Positions 14,936 to 23,698 of a DNA stretch of 32,795 bases are shown here, piece after piece (the stretch's first letter is position 1; every line of letters starts with the position of its first letter). The stretch comes from Candidatus Obscuribacter sp. (GTDB lineage: Bacteria; Cyanobacteriota; Vampirovibrionia; Obscuribacterales; Obscuribacteraceae), in NCBI GenBank assembly GCA_021772135.1, contig JADYXQ010000277.1, forward strand, positions 1 through 32,795, written 5' to 3'. Under the pieces are notes generated by a model. That model made no database searches. It was not told the origin of the DNA and worked only from the letters and a program-made list of their open reading frames with translations. The position numbers and the translations under genes were made by a program.

Positions 14936-16501
14936 CTATTGGGCTGGAGCAACAGTCTCTTTTTCTTCTAAGACGATTTCTTCTTCGTCTGAAACAATTA
15001 CTTTTTTCGGCGGCTCAAAAGCGCTCAAATCTTTTGGCGCTTCAATTACTTGCGCATTTGACTTTGCCAGCTGGCCGGAAATTTTGTCGGAATTTAAAAT
15101 GTCTTTGACCATCCAGTCAAAAATATCTTTCTGACCGTCAGACGGATTGAGTTCATCTCTAAACTGCGTGTTCACTTTGTTGATAATCGGATTGAGAGGT
15201 CTGACACCGTCGATAAATGTAAGGTGGTCAACATTGCGGAATACTCTGGCCAGGCCAACATCTACTTTGTCTTTAACCTTCTCGAAATCACTTTCTCGAG
15301 CCATAAATTGAGTGCGCGCCACAGCTGGTGGCAAGAAAATAGCACTGGTGACGGGAGTAATGCCGTCATTGAGACCGTAGACAAAAGGCGAACCGGCTTG
15401 CTTAGCTATTTTTTTCGAGACCTGCATATTGGTCATATCGCGATTGATAAATTCCAGCACAGGGTGTTCTCTGCCGAAGTGGGCAGGGAAAGAATTATTC
15501 AAAAGAAAAGCAGGATAAAAAGCCGTAGTTTCTAGATAACGTTTAAAGCCCGGTGCCAGATATGGGCTGGCGATATAACCGCCATACGTAATCAACTTTT
15601 TGCGATTGATTGGCACACTGTTGACTTTGCTCAAGCGCAAATTGATGGTATCGCCCACAGTGAGTGTGCCTCTGGGTCCAAAAGGCAATTTTGATTTGAA
15701 CGGGCCCGCTTCAGGGATAGCTTCGTCAGCGTTGTCCCAGCTCAGGTCTTGCCGCAGCATAGAATTTTTATTAAAGTAGAGATGGTAGGCGAGATTGTGA
15801 TCGATGCGGGTCCAGGGCCAGGCCAGTCGTTTATAGACTGTATAGTTCATCCAGTCTTTGCAAAAGAGCGGCGAGCCGTGGAAAGGCGTGCCCATGGTGA
15901 AGAGCAGGCCTACTTTGGCATCGATGGCGGGATCGGTTAGGGCTTCATAAGCGATGTTGCCGCCCATACTAAGTGCCATCATCGATAGTGGTCGCTGTTT
16001 GGCCGCACTGTAAAGTGAGGTTAGAGCATCTTTAAATTTCGGTAGTACAAGGTCAAATCTGTCGAGACTGGAATAACGAATTAAATAAATTTTGTACCTG
16101 GAATTAAATTCTTCATTCTTGATTAGTTTCTCGGCCACTTTCTGCCAGCGGAAGTAGGGGTAATATTCACCCCTTAAACCGTGGACCAGCAAGAATGGAC
16201 GGCGCTCTGCCAGCGGTTTCTGGTCATATTCGTATATCTTGACATCGGTGGGTCTTTTCCGCTGTCTGAGACCGGCCGGAACGTTGGAAAAACGATCAGA
16301 AACTGAACCGTAGAGCACATTAGATTGTCGAGCAACATCCGGCGGGGTAGTCAAGCGGGCCGGGCTGGCCAGGGCTTGAGAGCTGGCACTGCCTATCAAT
16401 ACAACCAATCCAAGGGCTAAAAAGCAGCTGGCCGGCTTCAATAGCGCGGTGCCAGTTTCAGAGTTCGACCGACTGCTTGAGAGCCAACTTTGATGGTACA
16501 T
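14936..16501 (-). CDS. Secreted alpha/beta hydrolase, lipase/PGAP1-like
   Basis: 521 residues from the ATG at 16501. The N-terminus is a signal peptide with hydrophobic core CFLALGLVVLIGSA and AxA-like cleavage at ALA before SPARL. The alpha/beta hydrolase fold shows LVHGLRGEYY (oxyanion HG, 107-108), nucleophile elbow ALSMGGN with S178 (Ala replaces the first Gly of GxSxG), a probable Asp in LNDGITP, and His at H426 in VDHLTF. GTPFHGSPLF after the elbow resembles lipases that act on large lipid or anchor substrates. An acidic, Glu-rich tail of ~35 residues follows. A TTG 16 codons upstream (16549) is a possible longer start; neither has a good Shine-Dalgarno, and ATG gives the cleaner signal peptide. 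It is divergent from the glycosyltransferase gene; the shared gap should hold both promoters. Confidence 0.8.
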   Translation of the reverse strand: MYHQSWLSSSRSNSETGTALLKPASCFLALGLVVLIGSASSQALASPARLTTPPDVARQSNVLYGSVSDRFSNVPAGLRQRKRPTDVKIYEYDQKPLAERRPFLLVHGLRGEYYPYFRWQKVAEKLIKNEEFNSRYKIYLIRYSSLDRFDLVLPKFKDALTSLYSAAKQRPLSMMALSMGGNIAYEALTDPAIDAKVGLLFTMGTPFHGSPLFCKDWMNYTVYKRLAWPWTRIDHNLAYHLYFNKNSMLRQDLSWDNADEAIPEAGPFKSKLPFGPRGTLTVGDTINLRLSKVNSVPINRKKLITYGGYIASPYLAPGFKRYLETTAFYPAFLLNNSFPAHFGREHPVLEFINRDMTNMQVSKKIAKQAGSPFVYGLNDGITPVTSAIFLPPAVARTQFMARESDFEKVKDKVDVGLARVFRNVDHLTFIDGVRPLNPIINKVNTQFRDELNPSDGQKDIFDWMVKDILNSDKISGQLAKSNAQVIEAPKDLSAFEPPKKVIVSDEEEIVLEEKETVAPAQ

Positions 16502-16609
16502 TATTATCTGAAATGACAGGGGAATTGAGGTCGCGCCTTTTCTGAGCAATACTAGGCGATTTCATTCTATCAGAATAATTGCGCTACCTCTGGCTTTCAG
16601 CCCAATTGG

Positions 16610-17920
16610 TTGGTCCCAAACCGCACGGATGTACTCCCTTTGAATGGAAACAGCAGTTCCTCTAAGAGCAAACCAATCCGTATCGGACTGTTTTTCTCAG
16701 ACACAGGCGGCGGTCATCGCAGTGCCACAGAAGCAATCCAGGCGGCAATACTTTTAGTCGCAGCCGAACGCTATCCTAACCGTCCGGTAGAGATGACCAT
16801 CGACAGCGTCGTGGAGAATACCCACCCGCTCAACCGACGTTTTGTGCAGCTCTATAACTACCTTCTGCGCCATCAGCAATCGGCGATGAAATATTACTAC
16901 TGGGTCATCGAAACCTTTAAACCGAATGACTCAGAGATTGGCTGGAAGATCGCCAAACCATATGTAGAGAAAACTCTGCGCAGTATGAGCGCTGATCTGA
17001 TTGTTTCGGTGCATCCGATGTCGAACCAGTATATTGCGCGTGCTCTCAAAGAAACCGGCATGAACGCGCACACCAAGCTCGTTACTGTGGTTACTGATCC
17101 TAATGGTGATTTCTGGAGCGGTTGGGCCTGCCAGGCTGCCGATCTAACTATTGCTCCTAACGATCTCGCTCATCGCCGCCTGGTTGAACTGGGTGTCGAA
17201 CCGTCAAAAATAGCCACCATGGGTATGCCGGTTCATCCGGCATTTGTCAGCAAGCCAAATTGCAGCGCCGAAGAATTTTGCCTGTCACTAGGACTGAGCC
17301 CTGAGTTACCGACTATCTGTATTAATTCCGGGTGGGCCGGCGGCGGTAATATGCTCGCCATTTACCGCGCACTGAAAAACGTTAAACGCAAGATTCAAGT
17401 TGTCTTCCTTTGTGGCCATAACCTCAAGCTCTACGAAGCAATCAAGCAAGAAGTTGGTCGTTCATCGATACCAACAGCGGTGCTGCCATTTCATGACAGT
17501 ATGTCTGATTTAATGGCTGCTTGCGATCTGATGGTCACCAAAGCTGGTGGCTTAACGTCATTCGAATCGGTCGCCCGCAGATTGCCTATGGCCCTCGATA
17601 TGATCACCACACCTATGCCGCAAGAGCTGGGCACTGCCAAGATGTTGGTAGAGCAAGGTCTCGCTACAGCCATCGTAAAACCTGAACACATTATTGCTGT
17701 GGCAGAAAACATTGTATGCCGTCGCGATATCGATGCCAAACCACTGCCGGTTAAACACCAGCTTGATCAAGTTGATGCAGTATTCAAAATTGCCAATACT
17801 CTGGTTGACATGGCTTGTGCTGAAAATCATATGTCAGCTTCGCCAACATATAGTGTTTCGCAGTCAGCGCCTGTACATACTTCACACGCAGGCAGACCGC
17901 AGACTTCCGTAGGGCACTAA
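16610..17920 (+). CDS. MGDG-synthase-family glycosyltransferase (GT28), glycolipid synthesis
   Basis: 436 residues. FFSDTGGGHRSATEAI (28-43) is the N-terminal signature of MGDG synthase and the processive diacylglycerol glucosyltransferase UgtP. The C-terminal GT-B half has SGWAGGGNM and VTKAGGLTSFESVARRLPM, the nucleotide-sugar-binding region of family GT28. These peripheral membrane enzymes transfer Gal or Glc from UDP-sugar to diacylglycerol; which sugar cannot be told. The start is a TTG without a clear Shine-Dalgarno, and no in-frame ATG occurs before the conserved domain. The C-terminal ~40 residues look disordered. An alpha/beta hydrolase follows after 7 bp, so the pair is probably one operon for membrane glycolipid metabolism. 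Confidence 0.87.
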   Translation: MVPNRTDVLPLNGNSSSSKSKPIRIGLFFSDTGGGHRSATEAIQAAILLVAAERYPNRPVEMTIDSVVENTHPLNRRFVQLYNYLLRHQQSAMKYYYWVIETFKPNDSEIGWKIAKPYVEKTLRSMSADLIVSVHPMSNQYIARALKETGMNAHTKLVTVVTDPNGDFWSGWACQAADLTIAPNDLAHRRLVELGVEPSKIATMGMPVHPAFVSKPNCSAEEFCLSLGLSPELPTICINSGWAGGGNMLAIYRALKNVKRKIQVVFLCGHNLKLYEAIKQEVGRSSIPTAVLPFHDSMSDLMAACDLMVTKAGGLTSFESVARRLPMALDMITTPMPQELGTAKMLVEQGLATAIVKPEHIIAVAENIVCRRDIDAKPLPVKHQLDQVDAVFKIANTLVDMACAENHMSASPTYSVSQSAPVHTSHAGRPQTSVGH

Positions 17921-17927
17921 TTTTCAA

Positions 17928-18662
17928 TTGTTATTGTCGATTCAAAAATCAGAACCTGTAAGTGGTAAAAGCGCTGAGCTGCTTGATCTGGTCTTTTTGC
18001 ACGGCACCGGATCTGCCGGTGATATGTGGAAAAATCAGGTAGCCTTTTTTACCGCTCGTGGTTACCGCTGTTATGTGATAGATTTGCGCGGCCATGGTTT
18101 AACCAAAGATCCCTGTGAGCACACCGATCTTGCTGTGCATTTGAGCGATGTGGTTGAGACTTTAGAAGCTTCAGATATTCAGTTTCCCGCTGCTTTCGTC
18201 GGCCATTCGTTAGGCGCCATGATCAGTGTCACTCTGGCGCAAAGCCGTCCGGAGATGTTCAAGACTGTTCTTGCTGCCGCCCTGCCCGGTCGAGTGCTCA
18301 AGCCGGTTACGTATGCCTTCAAATTGTTCATGGAGCATTCATATGACCATGTCAAAAAGAAGAATATGCATCAAAATTGGAACTGGCGCAACCGCACATT
18401 GATAGAAACAAACAAGCATGCTCTTGAGCAAATTGTGCTCAATTTCGGTGACCTCGATTTTGTCACCAATGCGCCGCAAATGGCTTGCACTCTGCATCTG
18501 GCCGCCGGCCGTTTTGATCCGGTGGCGCCCTGCCATTATGCAACGCAGATTCACAAAAAAGTGCCTGGTTCCACCCTCAAGGTTTTTGAATTAGGCGGTC
18601 ACAATTTTATGGACACTTTTAAAGAGTCTTTCAATCAGTGGATTTTATCAGGCCTTAAATAG
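17928..18662 (+). CDS. Alpha/beta-fold hydrolase
   Basis: 244 residues, a compact single-domain hydrolase of usual length. FLHGTGSAGDMW (24-35) is the oxyanion region, VGHSLGAM holds the nucleophile S94, FD at 196-197 gives the acid D197, and LGGHNF gives H225, so the triad is complete. There is no signal peptide, so it is cytosolic. It begins with TTG 7 bp after the glycosyltransferase stop, indicating co-transcription; a lipase or esterase acting on glycolipid or acyl intermediates is a reasonable but unproven guess. Its TAG stop abuts the stop of the opposite-strand gene at 18663 with no base between them. Confidence 0.85.
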   Translation: MLLSIQKSEPVSGKSAELLDLVFLHGTGSAGDMWKNQVAFFTARGYRCYVIDLRGHGLTKDPCEHTDLAVHLSDVVETLEASDIQFPAAFVGHSLGAMISVTLAQSRPEMFKTVLAAALPGRVLKPVTYAFKLFMEHSYDHVKKKNMHQNWNWRNRTLIETNKHALEQIVLNFGDLDFVTNAPQMACTLHLAAGRFDPVAPCHYATQIHKKVPGSTLKVFELGGHNFMDTFKESFNQWILSGLK

Positions 18663-19940
18663 TTAAGGTATGTGCAAAGTTTTTTTCAGCCAGCTAAAAA
18701 GCTTCTGAGTTTTGTCCACCAGCGAATCGCTGGCCGGTTCTTTGTTGAAATCTTTGAAAGCAGCCGGTTCGGTGCTGCTCAACGTTGGACCCTTGCTGGC
18801 GTCGGCGGCTGCCGCGGCTGAAGGAGCAGAGGAAGGATTTTTATCGAAGGGGCTGTCTTCTAATATGGCCTTGCGAGTAAAGCTATTGTCGGCATGTTCA
18901 TCGCTGAGTTCGTTGCTGTCCATCAGCTCGCCTAAAGTGCCGCGACTATTTTCAGTATCAGTTTTGCTCTCTTGCGGCGCAGGCTTTTTCGTCGGTGCTT
19001 CCGCCGTTTCAACGTCATTTAAATCGATCAGTGCGGAAGGATCGCCGCCCACCAACTTTCCTAGAGTTGAAAGTTTGTATAACAGATCTGCTGGAATGAG
19101 CATATCGGGACGCCGGGCTTTAACCAGCTCGTGAGTATCTTGCGGTGTGGAAATAATGCGGCGAATGCGCCTTCCATCAGCGAGAAAAATTACGGCTTCG
19201 CCAGTTTCTTCAGAGAACATAAAAGCTTCGCCGGCCTTAAGGCTGCCGGTGCCGTTGACGCTCAAATATTTAAGGCGCTTAGCCCAGTCATCATTTTCTA
19301 AAACTACTTTAACCGTGGCTCCAGGAGCGGTCTTTAGGCTTTCTTTCGTGCCTTCAGCTTGGAAAACCAGTGAACTCTTGGCGGGGCTGCGCACCACATC
19401 TGGTGCTCTCAGTGTGGCGGGCGGTGCTGCCATTACTGGTGCCGGTGCTGGTAAAGCCGACTTGGGGCCGTCGGCCAGTCCCAGCGAGCGAGTCAATTCT
19501 TGCGCCGCGCCACCTGTATTACCGGCTTCCAGTCGTACTGTGGCTAAAAGTATGCGCGCTTCACGAAAACTTGGATCTACTGCCAGCGCCTGACAAAGAC
19601 TTGATTCGGCTAGCTTTGGATAACCTTTGCTGCGGAATATCAAAGCCTGTTCGTAAAAAGCCCGGATGCACCGTGGGTTTTCTTTAATCGCTTGTAAAAA
19701 TTCGATTAAAGCGCGATTGACGTCGCCATTTTTTTTGAAGACCAATCCCTGGTCAAAATGCTTTGACTGCGTCACCGTCGACGCCGCTGGTTTTACACCT
19801 GGCACTACAGTTGGTGCCGGGGTCGACATAGAAGATAGATAAACAGGTCGCGCCTTGCTGTCTGCCTCAGAGGAGCAGAATGAAAAAGGTGACACCAAAA
19901 TGGTCAGGGCCACACTTAGCTTCAGTGAATCAGCTTGCAA
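18663..19940 (-). CDS. Exported TPR-containing protein with low-complexity tail
   Basis: 425 residues, no named family. A short hydrophobic N-terminus (~7-23) is followed by Ser/Ala/Pro-rich sequence, then two or three tetratricopeptide repeats (~60-150; FKKNGDVNRALIEFLQAIKE and SLCQALAVDPSFREARILLA). A middle region (~190-300) may be a small beta domain (DDWAKRLKYLSVNGTGSLKA). The last ~110 residues are Ser/Ala/Asp-rich and likely disordered, ending in a WLKKTLHIP helix. The start is TTG with GAGA just upstream. A Cys at 22 follows the hydrophobic stretch but lacks a standard lipobox. Probably a secreted scaffold; function unknown. Confidence 0.7.
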   Translation of the reverse strand: MQADSLKLSVALTILVSPFSFCSSEADSKARPVYLSSMSTPAPTVVPGVKPAASTVTQSKHFDQGLVFKKNGDVNRALIEFLQAIKENPRCIRAFYEQALIFRSKGYPKLAESSLCQALAVDPSFREARILLATVRLEAGNTGGAAQELTRSLGLADGPKSALPAPAPVMAAPPATLRAPDVVRSPAKSSLVFQAEGTKESLKTAPGATVKVVLENDDWAKRLKYLSVNGTGSLKAGEAFMFSEETGEAVIFLADGRRIRRIISTPQDTHELVKARRPDMLIPADLLYKLSTLGKLVGGDPSALIDLNDVETAEAPTKKPAPQESKTDTENSRGTLGELMDSNELSDEHADNSFTRKAILEDSPFDKNPSSAPSAAAAADASKGPTLSSTEPAAFKDFNKEPASDSLVDKTQKLFSWLKKTLHIP

Positions 19941-20041
19941 TCTCTTGATTTGCCTTTAAGCAGGAGCCCGTCTATAGTACACCACTTCCTTGCAACTCTA
20001 TGAGCGTTTGTCATACTCATCAGGGCAGTTGTTAGTGATTT

Positions 20042-20527
20042 TTAATTGCCTTTGATGAAAACCCGCTCCAGATTGCGAATCTTTGTTTTCCAGGCTGGTT
20101 CTTTTTGGGTTTTGAGAATCTGTACCAAAACGGTTTTCATGCCGGCTCTATAGCCACCCCATATATCGGTCAGGGGGCGATCGCCAATTACGGCCACCTG
20201 GTGAGCGTCTAATTGAAAATCGCTCATAAGCTGATGAAAAGCTTTGCGGCTTGGTTTGGCCGCCCGGCCGACCACTTGAATGGTGAGAATGTTGCGAATC
20301 TGATCTAAATAAACCTCATTTTTATTATTGCTGGCAATCGCCACGTTAAAGCGCTGACAGGCACGCTCAAGCCAGGCTTCGGTCTCGGGAGTGAGCTTAG
20401 CGGAATGGGGTTCAACTAGGGTGCTGTCGAGATCTAGAATCAGGCCTTTGATGCCTGCCTGGGCCAGCATTTCAATGTCTATATCTGTAATATCACCCTT
20501 GATCAGGTAATCTGGTTTCAGGAACAA
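20042..20527 (-). CDS. YqeG-family HAD (IIIA) phosphatase
   Basis: 161 residues, the usual YqeG length. HAD motif I is LDLDSTLVEP with D32 (nucleophile) and D34 (acid). Motif III is K91 in AAKPSRKAF, and motif IV is IGDRPLTDIWGGYRAGM with D116 and D121. This last motif is characteristic of YqeG and the related mitochondrial PGP phosphatase Gep4, so a phosphatidylglycerophosphate phosphatase role in membrane lipid synthesis is plausible, though bacterial YqeG is not firmly assigned. The TTG start places the LKPDYL motif of the family at the N-terminus. It is divergent from uppS, 103 bp away; both could serve envelope lipid pathways. Confidence 0.88.
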   Translation of the reverse strand: MFLKPDYLIKGDITDIDIEMLAQAGIKGLILDLDSTLVEPHSAKLTPETEAWLERACQRFNVAIASNNKNEVYLDQIRNILTIQVVGRAAKPSRKAFHQLMSDFQLDAHQVAVIGDRPLTDIWGGYRAGMKTVLVQILKTQKEPAWKTKIRNLERVFIKGN

Positions 20528-20630
20528 TTTGTTTTCTCTGGCGACGGGTAGTTAAATAACTAGTCTAAAATACCAGGCTTTGCCACATGCTTTTGCATAA
20601 GCTTCTTAGACTTCGCCCCTGAGCGCTAAA

Positions 20631-21437
20631 ATGGCAGATAGTGAGTTACGCGTGAAAGCCTTGCACCGCACAAAATTTTCTAAAACCAATAAAGCTGAAC
20701 CAGAGAGCCAATCTGGAGCTGAAGTCGCTCCAATGGCGCCTCTGCCTGTTGATCATGTGGCGATCATTATGGACGGCAACAGGCGCTGGGCCGATAAAAG
20801 GCACTTCCCGCGCTTGAAAGGACATCAGGAAGGAGTTAAAAGCCTGAAGCGGCTGGTAAAGCACGTGGGCGCCATCGGACTTAAATATCTTACGGTTTAC
20901 GCATTTTCATCAGAAAACTGGCAGCGCAGCTCCGACGAGGTCAATTATCTTTTCGACCTCTTTGGCCGGGCCCTGACTGATGAATTTGAAGAGCTTTCAA
21001 GAAACGGTGTCAGACTGCGCTTCATTGGCCAGTTAGATAAAGTGCCGGCCAATTTGCGTCGCTCAATGATGCAGACCATGGAAAGCACAAAAGCGAACAC
21101 CGGTTTAAATTTGCAGGTAGCTGTCAATTACGGCGCTAGGGTGGAAATTACTGATGCTGTGCGCTCTATTGCAGAGTTAGTACAGCAGGGTGTACTGAAG
21201 CCGGAAGATATTACTGAGCAGCTGGTGGCAAGCCACCTTTATACAAGCGGCATTCCTGACCCCGGGCTGTTGATTCGCACAGGCGGCGACATGCGCTTGA
21301 GCAATTATTTGTTATGGCAGGCAGCCTACACTGAAATACTTGTATCGCCTGTACTGTGGCCTGAATTTCTGCCGGAAGATTTCGATCAAGCACTGCGTGA
21401 TTTTGGTAGTCGCAGCCGACGTTGGGGCGGCGATTAA
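20631..21437 (+). CDS. uppS: Undecaprenyl diphosphate synthase (cis-isoprenyl transferase)
   Basis: 268 residues. VAIIMDGNRRWADKR (43-57) contains the catalytic Mg-binding D48. FSSENW and the C-terminal LIRTGGDMRLSNYLLWQAAY are hallmark cis-prenyltransferase blocks; the family more often reads RTGGEQRISN, so DMRLSN is a mild variant. The enzyme adds isopentenyl units to farnesyl diphosphate to make the C55 carrier used for peptidoglycan and O-polymer export. An N-terminal extension of ~40 residues before the domain is rich in polar residues and not conserved in the family. The ATG has no Shine-Dalgarno. cdsA, which often follows uppS, is absent; instead the gene converges on the SLH gene with a 26-bp gap. 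Confidence 0.95.
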   Translation: MADSELRVKALHRTKFSKTNKAEPESQSGAEVAPMAPLPVDHVAIIMDGNRRWADKRHFPRLKGHQEGVKSLKRLVKHVGAIGLKYLTVYAFSSENWQRSSDEVNYLFDLFGRALTDEFEELSRNGVRLRFIGQLDKVPANLRRSMMQTMESTKANTGLNLQVAVNYGARVEITDAVRSIAELVQQGVLKPEDITEQLVASHLYTSGIPDPGLLIRTGGDMRLSNYLLWQAAYTEILVSPVLWPEFLPEDFDQALRDFGSRSRRWGGD

Positions 21438-21463
21438 TTAGTTAGTATCACACTGCAAATTCG

Positions 21464-23263
21464 CTAGTACTGCGGTTGCGGCTGATATTGGGGTTGTTGG
21501 GGATAGCCCTGAGGCTGCTGCGGATACGCTTGAGGCTGCTGCTGATATTGCGGCGGTTGTGCGTAGCCTTGAGGCGGCTGCTGCTGATATTGAGGGGGCT
21601 GAGCGTAACCTTGAGGAGGCTGGGCATAACCCTGGGGCGGTTGTTGATACTGAGGTTGTTGGGGCTGCGCATAATATGGTGCAACAGCTGCCGCTGCTGT
21701 TATCTGCATCGACTCGTCCAGTTGAACAGGCAGCTGCGTTCCGGCTTTGAAAATTACTTCTGAACCTTTGCGCACGCCGGCACCCACCAGGCCGACACCG
21801 GCACCAATGGCGGTGCCAAAAACAGCGCCCATACCTGTGGCTCGACCGACCTGACCGTTCGAGGTTGCGCCCACGATGGCTCCCAGGCCGGTTCCCAGAG
21901 CAGCGCCACCACCAGCACCAATACCAGTGGTGAGTAGGCCTTTGCCCACTCGGCCTGCGGTGCTGCCGCCGGTAAGTCTTACTTCATTGCCGTCCACTGA
22001 AGCTGAAAGCGAGAAGCGTCTGCCGTCAGGCGTTTGAATGGTGGTGAAGCGAATATCTATTTTGCCGTTGGCGCCAAAACGAAAGCGTTTAGCAGAAACT
22101 ACGTTGCTCACCTGACCAATTAGTGTGCTGCCCGCCGGCACCACTTCGACACCCCCTGAGTAAATCGGCGAGGGTAAGGTTGCTTCTACAGATTCGCCGG
22201 GAACAGTGGAGCCGGAATCCAGGGTGTTTTTCAAAGATGCCTGGAATTTTGTGCCGGCGCCTACAGTCATTACCCTGCCTGAAAGCGGCTGCTGGAGGCC
22301 GCCGGCCTGTCCATACTGAGGTGGGTAGCCAGCGGGAGGTTGGCCATAAGCTTGGTGTGGTGGCTGCTGGTAAGGTTGTTTCGGCGGAATGGCGCCAAAA
22401 GTTTCAGGCTGCCCTTCATGCTGAACACCGCCCTGCCAGCCGCCTTGAACCGGTGGCTGCTGATAATTTTGCGGCGGTGCTTGTTGATATTGAGTGGGGG
22501 CTTGATATTGAGGCTGTGACTGCGGGGCTCCCTGAGCCATTATGGGAGTTTCAGCCTGGAATTGCGGTTGTTTTGGTTTGGGATTGCTCAAAGCATGATT
22601 GACAGCCTGACGCTTCTTATAATCGCTCAGCTTGCTTAGAAGTGCGGCGCTATCGCCGCGGGAGGCAATAGTGCTGGCATCAATAGTGGTGTCACCGGTT
22701 TTGTCTACCAGAATGCCTGCAAGCTCAGCCTGGGCGATTCCAGCCGCGGCCCAGTCTGGAATTTTACTTTTATCGCTAAACTTGGCCAGGGCTTTTGTAG
22801 TGGTGCCATCGTCAGGAACGCTGGTGCCTAAAGTGCGGGCTATAATCGAAATCATCTCGCCGCGCTGCATAAATTGCGTTGGTCTGAAGCCGTCGGCATA
22901 ACCGGCAATGTAATTATTTCGCACAATAATCTCGACCGGTTTGTAAAACCAATCGCTCGGTTTTACATCGGGGAAAGTTTGTTTATCAGGTAAGGCTTGA
23001 TTTTCAATGCCTAATACTTTTACCAACCAACTGGCCAGCTGCGCTCTGGTAATAGGATCGGTAGCATGAAATTTACCGTCTGCTTCAGCACTGATTACGC
23101 CCTGGTCAGATAAAGCGTTGACGTATTTTTCTGTCCAATTGCCGGACATATCAATGAAGCGAGCGGCCTGAGCGGCTTGCGGTAGGGCACAAAAAGAAAA
23201 AACGATGGTAGAAGCAATCGCCACAGAAATTCTTTGAAATTTGAGCACTGTTCTAGCCGGCAT
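21464..23263 (-). CDS. SLH-domain surface protein with Q/P-rich linker, glycine zipper and Tyr-Gln-Pro repeat tail
   Basis: 599 residues. The signal peptide ends at AQA before ARFIDM (~34). Three S-layer-homology domains follow (~35-84, 97-147, 160-212; ITRAQLASWL and PDWAAAGIAQAELAGIL are typical), which anchor proteins to cell-wall polymers. Then come a Gln/Pro-rich linker (~225-320), a beta-rich domain (~325-430, VPAGSTLIGQVS), a glycine zipper (~437-500, GTGLGAIVGATSNGQVG and similar) and a ~70-residue tail of YAQPPQ/YQQQP repeats. The zipper suggests membrane or oligomer packing. The ATG has AGGTG about 6 bases upstream. It is last in an apparent operon with the Roadblock gene (17 bp away). 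An outer-envelope structural role is likely; the exact function is unknown. Confidence 0.85.
   Translation of the reverse strand: MPARTVLKFQRISVAIASTIVFSFCALPQAAQAARFIDMSGNWTEKYVNALSDQGVISAEADGKFHATDPITRAQLASWLVKVLGIENQALPDKQTFPDVKPSDWFYKPVEIIVRNNYIAGYADGFRPTQFMQRGEMISIIARTLGTSVPDDGTTTKALAKFSDKSKIPDWAAAGIAQAELAGILVDKTGDTTIDASTIASRGDSAALLSKLSDYKKRQAVNHALSNPKPKQPQFQAETPIMAQGAPQSQPQYQAPTQYQQAPPQNYQQPPVQGGWQGGVQHEGQPETFGAIPPKQPYQQPPHQAYGQPPAGYPPQYGQAGGLQQPLSGRVMTVGAGTKFQASLKNTLDSGSTVPGESVEATLPSPIYSGGVEVVPAGSTLIGQVSNVVSAKRFRFGANGKIDIRFTTIQTPDGRRFSLSASVDGNEVRLTGGSTAGRVGKGLLTTGIGAGGGAALGTGLGAIVGATSNGQVGRATGMGAVFGTAIGAGVGLVGAGVRKGSEVIFKAGTQLPVQLDESMQITAAAAVAPYYAQPQQPQYQQPPQGYAQPPQGYAQPPQYQQQPPQGYAQPPQYQQQPQAYPQQPQGYPQQPQYQPQPQY
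21466..21670 (-). repeat. In-frame degenerate repeats coding for Tyr-Ala-Gln-Pro-Pro-Gln units
   Basis: The 3' end of the SLH gene is built of 18-30 base units such as TATGCGCAGCCGCCTCAA-like blocks that encode YAQPPQ, YQQQP and YPQQPQ. The region is compositionally biased and likely to vary in length among strains by recombination or slippage. Confidence 0.75.
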
Positions 23264-23280
23264 GGAACACCTGGAAAAGT

Positions 23281-23658
23281 TCAGCTCAGCATCCCTTCCA
23301 ACGATCTACCCTGTTCTTCCACAGATCTAATCAATCCTTCTAGATTGATGCGTTGACCTTTGGCAGTTAACACTACGAGAAAATGGCCTGCCGCCTCATA
23401 AAAGTGAAGAATGCCCTGGTCGGTGAGCAGGGTCATCTGAATCAAATTGCCTCTGTTCATACGTTGAATTGAGACATCGTTGTTCGAGAACAACGTGGCG
23501 GATAGGGCACCGATAGTCGATATATCAACTTCTGCAGGCAGACTGCTCGATACTACCGAACCGTCACGACCGACTAGTAAGCAACCGAGAATGCCATGTT
23601 TGCCATTGAGAGAGTTGAGCAAAGTCTTGAGTTGGGCGGCCGATTCAGGTGTAACCAT
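23281..23658 (-). CDS. Roadblock/LC7 domain protein (MglB-like)
   Basis: 125 residues, one complete Roadblock/LC7 domain. GILGCLLVGRDGSVVSSSLP is the first strand pair, followed by the long helix ISTIGALSATLFSNND and the strands LIQMTLLTDQGILHFYEA and HFLVVLTAKG. These domains form dimers that bind or regulate small Ras-like GTPases, as MglB does for MglA in cell polarity and gliding. No GTPase gene lies next to it, which is unusual. The ATG at 23658 has purine-rich AGGAAAGGAATAGGA just upstream. It sits between an exported OB-fold-like protein (40 bp) and the SLH protein (17 bp), so it may be co-expressed with envelope components. Confidence 0.9.
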   Translation of the reverse strand: MVTPESAAQLKTLLNSLNGKHGILGCLLVGRDGSVVSSSLPAEVDISTIGALSATLFSNNDVSIQRMNRGNLIQMTLLTDQGILHFYEAAGHFLVVLTAKGQRINLEGLIRSVEEQGRSLEGMLS

Positions 23659-23698
23659 TAATCCTATTCCTTTCCTTTTTTAGTCAGTCAAGTGCCGC

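Noticed and set aside
21466..21670. CRISPR-like or mobile repeat array
   Set aside because: The repeats are degenerate, directly adjacent without unique spacers, in frame, and explained by the Tyr-Gln-Pro protein tail.
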